A stretch of 64,000 nucleotides of DNA, taken from assembly GCF_003597395.2 (NCBI RefSeq), contig NC_133772.1, positions 139,580,766 to 139,644,765 on the forward strand, given 5' to 3'. The stretch comes from Chelonoidis abingdonii (lineage: Eukaryota > Chordata > Testudines > Testudinidae). The translations under genes were made by a program, and so were the position numbers. Under the pieces are notes generated by a model, which was not told where the DNA came from, searched no databases, and worked only from the letters and a program-made list of their open reading frames with translations. How positions within the stretch are numbered: the stretch's first letter is position 1; every line of letters begins with the position of its first letter. Below, one piece after another: positions 57,485 through 64,000 of this stretch.

Positions 57485-58079
57485 CTATCTCTACAAAGAA
57501 TATTGGGCATAGTATCAATCTGTGCTCTGTACTCCCATTTGCTGTGTGCCACAGAGAGGAGAAAAGCCGGGAAAAAGGAGAAGAGGCTGTTGAAACATGC
57601 AGCTTGAAGAAGAGCCAGATGGAAGGTGCATGGACTGAAATTCTCCCTGTCTCAAGGAGCAGGTGGTTGAGTTTCCAGGAGTTTAATCTCTGGAGTTTCT
57701 CAAGAATTTTTATCCCTTTCACAGATTTCACTGGGGACCATATAGCCTTAAGCAAAGAAACAAGTTGCCTGTCAAATCCTTGTTGAAGTCTTGGCAAAGC
57801 ACTTGTGTGCAGCCAGAGCTGATGAAGAAAGATTTCTAGATATGCTAACACAAGGGTGTAAAACATCCATTGGTCTTAGCAACAAGCTAGCACATCCCCA
57901 GTGCACAGATGTAGATTACACCCGCAGAGCAGCAAGCTCATCGGATAGGAAGCCTGGGATTTGAGAGGAATACATTTACTGTAGCATCGAGAACCTTCTC
58001 AGCAAACAGATATTATCAGAGCCCCCGACTTGCAAGTGAGGGACCTACACTTCAGCTAAGTGAGATCTCTATGAATCAT
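57485..58079. other. Unassigned sequence
   Basis: Nothing identifiable. Forward 106-codon and reverse 129-codon frames overlap here without motifs. Confidence 0.45.
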
Positions 58080-58463
58080 TGTGACAGGGTGCTGAGAAAA
58101 AAGGGCTTAATCATCTTCTACCACTCCAGTCCCAATCAAGGGGAACAGTTTGGGGCTAGCTGAACAGCCCTGTGCCTGCCTGACAATGAGAAACAGCTGC
58201 CATCCTAATTAGCCAGGGGCTATAAAGGCTTGGAGGAAGGAAGCCAAAGGAAGAGAAAAGCCAGACACAGAGAGGTGAGGCCCTCTAGTCTGCTGCTGGC
58301 AAAGTTTTCCTGTTAAAAACCTGTTCATAGATAGTAGGTGGTGGTGGAAAACAGCTGTACATAAAGAGCACTGGTGTTTGCATCAACCTGAGGCATCCTT
58401 GACTGATTTGCAAGAGAAGCAGGGGCAGAAACCAGAGGGGTCCAGCTTATGCCTTGCTATACA
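58080..58463 (+). mobile_element. 5' LTR
   Basis: Begins 'tgtgacagggtgctgagaaa' and ends 'gccttgctataca'. Shares 'gaaacagctgccat', 'taattagccaggggctataa' and 'cagctgtacataaagagcac' with the 3' LTR. 'gctataaaggc' is a candidate TATA box. About 40 bp longer than the 3' LTR because of indels. Confidence 0.8.
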
Positions 58464-58749
58464 TGTCGGGCTTGTCCAGGATCTGAAGCCAGCACAGGAG
58501 TTTGACAGCCTGGTGATGGATGGGACTGTGCAGTGGGTAGCGAAGCAGCAGAAGGAAATGCAAAAGGTGTTGCAAGCCTTCCTGCTATCCCGCCAGCTAG
58601 AAAGGCAGGTCTTTGTCTCCTGGCAGGTGGAGCAACAGAAAACCCTGCAGGACTTTATAGGGAGCTGGCGAACGTGCAAGAGCAGCTCCTACAGAGACAG
58701 GTGAGTCCCACGGTGAGTGATGGCACCTGCACGACCGGATTGGGCTCGC

Positions 58750-59385
58750 GTAAGATGGGCCCTGCCAATGACCTGGATGCCTTCTTCTGCACCTTCGAGT
58801 GGGTAGCCCTGGGCGCTGGATGCTGTAGGGCAACCTTGGCCCTAGCACTGGCTCCCTATCTGGCCAGTGAGGATCAAGTGACTCATATGGCTCTGAGTAA
58901 TGACCAGACCAAGGATCATGAGTCAGTGAAGGTGGCCGTCCTAGAGCGGGTGGGACTGTCAGCAAAGAAATACTGGCAGAAGTTTTGGTCAGCCCAGTGC
59001 CTGAGCCTTTGCCCAGAAGCTGACAGACTGGGCCACGCATTAGTTGTGGCTGGATACCCAAACAAGGGGGGAAATCATGGACCGGGTGATCCTTGAGCAG
59101 CTTTTACAGGGCCTCCCCACTGTTGAGGCCACCATTAAGCTAACAAAAGGCTACACGGAGTCAGATTTCCCCCGAAAGGAGGGTTGGATGTGTCTGCACC
59201 TGGAGTGGGGAGAAAAGAACCCGCAACCCCCCTCCCTTCGGGAAGGGCATGGAAAGGAAGAAGGAGGAGACTGGGGAGCCCTCAGTTGTCCCGGACAACT
59301 CATGTTCTGGCAGTGCAGGTGGCCAGGATATAAAAGCGAGGACTGCCCGGAGATGGAATGTGGCCTAGCCGAATTTTGCGACTAG
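58750..59385 (+). pseudogene. gag relic with SCAN-like capsid and zinc knuckle
   Basis: The frame opened at 58,533 (187 codons) contains 'NDLDAFFCTFEWVALGAGC', 'ALALAPYLASEDQVTHMAL' and 'ERVGLSAKKYWQKFWSAQ' (about 58,766-59,000), the helix pattern of SCAN-related Gypsy capsids. A shift to another frame at about 59,044 continues with 'VILEQLLQGLPTVEA' and then a knuckle 'FWQCRWPGYKSEDCPEMEC' (about 59,304-59,360), where the first Cys is Phe and the His is Tyr. In intact elements this protein forms the particle and binds RNA. Upstream frames (58,378-58,704) are probable gag leader remains. Confidence 0.72.
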
Positions 59386-59507
59386 GCTAATGTTGGAGGG
59401 CAGGGGAACGGGCGAGGACCAGCCACCATTCCCAGTGCGAAGGGGAAGGAAGCCCCAAAGGGGCCTGGTGGACATGGCCTTGGACTGCTCACAAATCCAG
59501 AGGGGGC

Positions 59508-59729
59508 TTGAAAAGCCACATTGGCTTATCCCCCGTGCAAGGAATGGGATTGGAAGCACTGCTCCATGGCCGAGGTGCACCTGGAATCTGGGGGCAGGTT
59601 TTATGTAAAAGGGTTGGGGTAGTGGAGGGGTTACTGTACCCAGTGGTACTGGGGACAGACTGGGACCCCTTCTCAGAATGGAAAGGATGCAGTGAGAGGA
59701 GACCCACACTAAACTGGGAGGCGTGGTAG
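59508..59729 (+). pseudogene. Retropepsin C-terminal relic
   Basis: A 73-codon frame ending with 'GLLYPVVLGTDWDPF' (about 59,631-59,672), the 'YPVILGRDW'-type segment closing the protease domain of Gypsy elements. The catalytic D-S/T-G part should lie upstream at about 59,400-59,500 and is not readable. A CR1 insertion begins just after at about 59,728. Confidence 0.62.
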
Positions 59730-60360
59730 ATACGGTGGAGGGTAGGGATAGGGTCCAGAGTGACCTAGACAAATTAGAGGATTGGGCCAAAAGAAATCTG
59801 ATGAGGTTTAACAAGGAGAAGTGCAGAGTCCTGCACTTAGGACAGAAGAATCCCATGCACCGCTACGGGCTGGGGACCGACTAGCTAAGCAGCATTTCTG
59901 CGGAAAATGGCCTGGGCATTACAGTGGATGAGAAGTTGGATATGAGTCAACAGTGTGCTGAAGGAACTGGGTTTATTTAGTCTGCAGAAGAGTGTGTGTG
60001 TTGGGGGGTTGATAGCGGCCTTCAACTATCTGAAAGGGGGTTCCAAAGGGGATGAAGCTCGGCTGTTCTCAGTGGTGGCAGATGACAGAACAAGAAGCAA
60101 TGGTCTCAAGCTGCAGTGAGGGAGGTCTAGGTTGGACATTAGGAAAAACTATTTCACTAGCAGGGTGGTGAAGCACTGGAATGGGCTCCCTAGGGAGGTG
60201 GTGGAACCTCCTTCCTTAGAGGTTTTAAGGCCCGGCTTGACAAAGCCCTGACTGGGATGATTTAGTTGACAAAGCCCTGGCTGGGATGCTTTGAGCAGGG
60301 GGTTGGACTAGATGACCTTCTGAGATTTCTTCCAACCCTAATTTTCTATGATTCTATGAA
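59728..60360 (+). mobile_element. CR1 LINE 3' end nested in LTR element
   Basis: Forward CR1 from the RT thumb ('agatacggtggagggtaggg', then 'gtgcagagtcctgcacttag') through 'ttggatatgagtcaacagtg', an internal deletion that joins directly to 'gaaggaactgggtttattta', and the 3' UTR ending 'ttctatgattctatga', two copies of the CR1 terminal 8-mer. A tandem duplication ('ttgacaaagccctg...') lies at about 60,235-60,290. Confidence 0.9.
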
Positions 60361-60514
60361 GGAAAAGGGGAGGGAGCCCGAACAAGGGAGGGGATCCCCC
60401 TACACTAGTGGACCCCAGTGAGAGGGAAGACCAAGGTCCTCAGGGAAAACCAAAAGAGAACCCTAGACAAGAGAGCCTGATGGGGAAGACAAAGGAGCAG
60501 AGGGGGAGGGGCCC

Positions 60515-60802
60515 ATGGAGTGCCCCAAAATAGAGTCCCCAAGCAAGGAGACCCAGACCCCACTGGAGAGAGTAGGAGAATCTGAGGACCTAGGTGTCCT
60601 GGGGGAAGCTGGGACTGATCCTGATCTCCTGCCAGGGGGAAAGGGGGAGCAACTGGGAGGACAAACCCGGGGGTACAACAGTTGTGAAGATCTGTTGATG
60701 CCAGCGGAGTTGTGGGGCCATCCACCCTCTACCCAGTGTACGTTCTGCGGGTGGGGGATAAATGAACCTCACAAGGACGACCCCAGGGATTACCCGGTGT
60801 GA
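60515..60802 (+). other. Unrecognised open frame in LTR element
   Basis: A 95-codon frame, acidic and Gly/Pro-rich at first, ending 'QCTFCGWGINEPHKDD' followed by 'PRDYPV'. The Cys-x2-Cys with nearby His could be a remnant of a metal-binding motif, but this is speculative. It lies between the CR1 insertion and the 3' LTR, where pol would normally be. Confidence 0.35.
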
Positions 60803-60888
60803 GGGGAGAGACTGGCCCAGACTCCCCACGGGTAGAGGGAGAAAAGGACGGGTAAGGACAAACCTAGGGGTTGCCTAAGGGAGAGGTG

Positions 60889-61232
60889 TGTGACAGGGTG
60901 CTTAATCAGCTCCTGCCACTCCAGCCCCAATCAAGGGGGAATAGATTGGGGCTGGTTGAACAGCCTTAGAGAAACAGCTGCCATTCTAATTAGCCAGGGG
61001 TGATAAAGGCTGGTAGGAAGGAAGCCAGGAAGAACAGGGAAGAGAAAACCCCGGCACAGAGAGGGTTGGGGCCCCCTAGTCTACTTCTGGCAAAGTCTGG
61101 CTGTGAAAAACCTGTACGTAGATAGCAGGTGGTGGGAAACAGCTGTAAATAAAGAGCACTGAGGCATCTCTGACTGATTTGCAAGGGAAGCAGAGGCAGA
61201 AACCAGAGGTGCCCAGCTTATGCCTCGCTACA
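60889..61232 (+). mobile_element. 3' LTR
   Basis: A 344-bp LTR, 'tgtgacagggtgcttaatca' to 'atgcctcgctaca', clearly homologous to 58,080-58,463. A purine-rich stretch ('aagggagagg', just upstream) is a candidate polypurine tract for plus-strand priming. Confidence 0.8.
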
Positions 61233-62049
61233 AGGAGGTTCCTGAGTTCAGCAGGAAGAGAACAGGTACCAGCACGTCATTGTCTGTGTGCAAGAAGCCC
61301 CTGAAAGATGTTGACTAGAAATGAAATGCTACATACTGAGTATTTGCATGTTGTATTGTTTCAGAGGGAAACTCCAGTACAATCCGCGGAATCAGACAGG
61401 TGAAAGAAGAGGCGCAGCATAGAGGATTGCTCCGATTATTGCCCTCAATCCAGCTGATTGCTCTTGACCGTGGTTTTGCTGACAATTCCCTGCACTGCAA
61501 TCATGATATTTCCTACCTGGAGCACACAAAATCAAGTCAGTTTATGGCTACACCCAGTAGTCCCCTTCCAGCATTAGTGAGAACAGGGACAGAGATGTAG
61601 TGTGGTTTCTTGTTCTGCTTCCTGGCTGTAGGAGCAGCTTCTATATGTGAACTCATGACATGAGAGATTCTTCTGAGACCCATTTGTGATGGTTATTCAA
61701 TAGTTATTAGACATGGTCCAATGTTTACATCTAAGATGAAGGTCCAACAAAAAAATGACTTTTCCTTTCATCAAAAGGGACCTCTCTTCAGCAAAAAATC
61801 CATTGTTGCTACATTTTTCAGATATTAATTGAAAAATGGAAAAACAACGTATTTTTGGTTTGGGGCAACAGAATGCTGAAACATTTCAGATGTTAACTGA
61901 GATATTTTTGGTTTTTAGCTGATTCTTTGTTGTTTTTTATGAAAACCTCAACACTTTTGATGAACACAACATTTTTGGTTAGGGTAAAAGTTTGTATGTT
62001 AAAAACCCATTTCCCAACCAGCTCTAATAGTCAGAGTAAACAGCAGAGA
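61233..62049. other. Unassigned sequence
   Basis: No gene recognised. 61,740-62,010 is AT-rich with repeated 'atttttggtt' words. Confidence 0.45.
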
Positions 62050-62142
62050 TCTGATCATAGAATATCAGGATTGGAAGAGACCTCAGGAGGTCATCTAGTC
62101 CAACCATCTACTCAAAGTAGGACCAATCCCCAACTAACTTAT
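62050..62142 (-). mobile_element. CR1 3' UTR fragment
   Basis: 'gatcatagaatatcaggatt', 'ggaagagacctcaggaggtc' and 'atctagtccaaccatctact' read on the reverse strand as the CR1 3' terminus, including the terminal 'tctatgatc'. Only the tail was inserted. Confidence 0.85.
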
Positions 62143-62604
62143 CTAAGTACAGATGCTCTTTCCTTTGTGAAAACTGAGCATTTATTCCTACACTGTGTTT
62201 CCTGTCTTTTACTAATAATCACAAACACTGGACCTGAGAGGGGAAAGCACTCCCAGTATCTGAAACATGAGATGTATAGTCATTCATGTAATCAAGTCTG
62301 AAAACCCCCATCTAATGGGGAACATGTCCATCCAGAAACCTGTCATCAATCTCAATATGCACTTGGGACTGCACATGTCAGATAGGAAGAGAACCATATG
62401 TGAAGAGGACATCCTTCAGCCTAGCTCCCTCAGGGCATAGTCCTGATTGTCTTGTACATCACCTATTGCAGATAAAGCCTGGGGATGATTCAGAGAGCAA
62501 GCAAGAATACTAGGGAACACCTCTAGTTGCCTTTTGAGGTGCTCCTGGCCCTTATCATCATGCCAGCTGAGCTCCTCACAATCCCTAATATGTTTTGTCT
62601 CCAT
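62143..62604. other. Unassigned sequence
   Basis: Nothing identifiable. Confidence 0.45.
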
Positions 62605-62775
62605 AACGCCCCTATGGAGTAGTATTCCTGTTTTACAGATGGGAGCTGAGGTACAGTGAGATTAAGCCACTTGTCTAAGGTTACACAGGAAGTGTGTTGC
62701 AGAGCCAGCAATCAATCCCCAGTCTTCCAGATTCCATTCCAAAGATGTAACTGCTAGACCGTTGCTCTCCTGGTT
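62605..62775 (+). mobile_element. MIR SINE
   Basis: A well kept MIR core: 'cctgttttacagatgggagc', 'gaggtacagtgagattaagc', 'cacttgtctaaggttacaca', then 'gccagcaatcaatccccagt'. Followed by 'ctgctagaccgttgctctcc'. Confidence 0.82.
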
Positions 62776-64000
62776 GAGTTGGCATTGAGCTTGCCATTGT
62801 TTTTATGCCACTAGCAGTGTGCCAAGCATGTTACCTAAGGCAATCCCTGGTCCTACCTGCTTACACGCTACACCTACAATTGTGCCGTCAGGTCAGCACG
62901 GAGCTTCCGGTGGCTGCAAATTGGCAAAGCAGATTAATCTGTGTGATTTTTCCATCTGCTGACTTGCTTGTGGGAATCCATGGGAAGGGCAAAGAGGATG
63001 TGTTTTTCATGGTTCAACAGTGGCTGGGAATCAACGTCAATAGAAATATTTCATCTCTCCTTTAAAACACAGTTGAGTCAATGTGTGAAGTTGGGCTGCC
63101 AAATCTTTGGCACTAAGCATTGGGTGCCCAGTGCATCTCAGGTGGAAGGGGGCATAACAGTTGCTCTTAGGCAGCTTTGTGGGTCCCCGATCCTTGGCCT
63201 GTCAGACAAGGGACCATTCCCAGGGAGCAACTTAGAGCAGTGCCAAGGCTGTTCTAATTGCACAGCCTGCAGTGATCCCTGTTGTGGCATTTGTGGCCAT
63301 CAGATGCCATTGGACTGCGGGCAGTGCTCTGGCCAATTCCCATACCACCCTCCCATCCCCGTGTTTTGATTCTGCAGAGACACTAAGAATCCAATCCTGC
63401 CTCTCTCGAGCTGCTACAAATTGCTGTGATTTTTTGTTTGTTTTCTTACTAACCACTTCTGGTGCTTGGGTTCTCTCAGAAGGCAAGGCAAAGGTCAGAA
63501 TCAACATCGGAGCTCTTCCCCTGTTAAAGCAACACTCCTTTCCCATGCCAGTTACAGCCCCTGCTTGGCCATCACTTTAACACTGCAATCGGTTTTGATA
63601 GAAGGTGACTATTTCCACTGATCCAACTGTGGCTTATTCAGGACACAATTACAAATCCAAAGCTCCCCCTGCCTTCGAACTAGTAACTCATGCTGATTGG
63701 CGGTGAGCGAGGGGCCCGTGTGGCACTTCCACATACAGACATTGTGGGGTTAATCTGACGTCACTGGGCAGAAATGGTTGCTTGCAAGCACGTATACACT
63801 GCCGGCGGTTGCACAGACCTCATCCAGCCATCGTGGTGCAGTGGCTCAGGACGTGAAGCCTGTCTGCTAATGGTGAAAGTTAAACTAAGCCACCTGATAT
63901 GCAAGGCTCCTCGGATTTCTCTCGACTCTAATGCAGCTGCCTGTCCTACATCAAGTGACTAACAGCTGCTCTAAGGTCCACATCTGACCTAGATAGTGTT
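62776..64000. other. Unassigned sequence to the window end
   Basis: No gene or clear transposon. Frames of 60-133 codons overlap on both strands without motif. 'ggtgcagtggctcaggac' near 63,836 is faintly tRNA-like but too short to call. Confidence 0.45.

Larger units (their letters stand above)
58080..61232 (+). mobile_element. Non-autonomous LTR retrotransposon (gag and protease only)
   Basis: Two direct LTRs (58,080-58,463 and 60,889-61,232) enclose a 2.4 kb interior. In order the interior has a gag relic with SCAN-like capsid and a decayed zinc knuckle, a retropepsin C-terminal motif, an inserted CR1, and an unrecognised open frame. I find no RT, RNase H or integrase, so the element either lost pol or was mobilised in trans. 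The gag and protease style matches Ty3/Gypsy relatives whose capsid is related to vertebrate SCAN domains. No target duplication is visible (atcat left, aggag right). Confidence 0.75.

Noticed and set aside
57466..57866. 129-codon reverse and 106-codon forward frames
   Set aside because: Mutually overlapping, begin in LTR sequence, no recognisable domain.
58080..61232. Interpretation as an infectious-type endogenous retrovirus
   Set aside because: No envelope and no reverse transcriptase are visible, and gag/protease style is Ty3/Gypsy-like.
1..64000. CRISPR arrays, operons, riboswitches, bacterial promoters or integrons
   Set aside because: No regularly spaced direct repeats with spacers, no compact gene order, and the repeat content is vertebrate.

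Overview
This window reads as a repeat-dense intergenic or intronic stretch of a vertebrate nuclear genome, most likely a cryptodiran turtle. The diagnosis rests on three things seen together: tRNA-headed SINEs whose 3' tail matches the end of a CR1 LINE (the tortoise Pol III/Cry SINE design), many CR1 LINE copies of turtle type in both orientations, and several LTR and DNA-transposon families I associate with turtle genomes. There are no operons, no Shine-Dalgarno sites and no dense coding. I found no convincing host protein-coding exon and no rRNA or tRNA gene. Almost everything identifiable is a transposable element or its wreckage.

Layout. 1-1,800: reverse-strand CR1 remains, broken by a forward CR1 tail and a Cry SINE. 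4.3-5.7 kb: MIR, a CR1 reverse-transcriptase fragment, a second Cry SINE. 6.9-10.0 kb: two solo LTRs of one family around a LINE whose two halves point in opposite directions (a twin-priming signature). 14.0-17.1 kb: a terminal-inverted-repeat MITE, two CR1 copies, a hAT MITE with target duplication. 22.1-27.3 kb: a TIR DNA transposon split by a 3.26 kb tract made almost only of C and G. 28.9-36.4 kb: MIRs, a hAT element with two internal hairpins, a CR1 tail, a TIR element with a C-rich minisatellite core, an L2-like tail. 36.6-44.9 kb: a hAT element beside a heavily nested reverse-strand Ty3/Gypsy retrotransposon with recognisable gag, reverse transcriptase, RNase H and integrase relics. 46.3-50.3 kb: a long forward CR1 interrupted by two solo LTRs. 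54.5-57.5 kb: an LTR carrying two younger solo LTRs. 58.1-61.2 kb: a short LTR retrotransposon with gag and protease relics, no visible reverse transcriptase, and a CR1 inserted inside. The remaining stretches are unassigned.

Functionally these pieces do not form a pathway. They give a layered insertion history that can be ordered from nesting and target-site duplications. All retrotransposon reading frames are broken by stops, frameshifts or lost catalytic residues. The most anomalous object is the C/G tract at 23,268-26,526. It is open in several frames only because it lacks the A and T that stop codons need, and it may be an assembly artefact, a real extreme expansion, or a mixture. I found no credible new multi-gene system.
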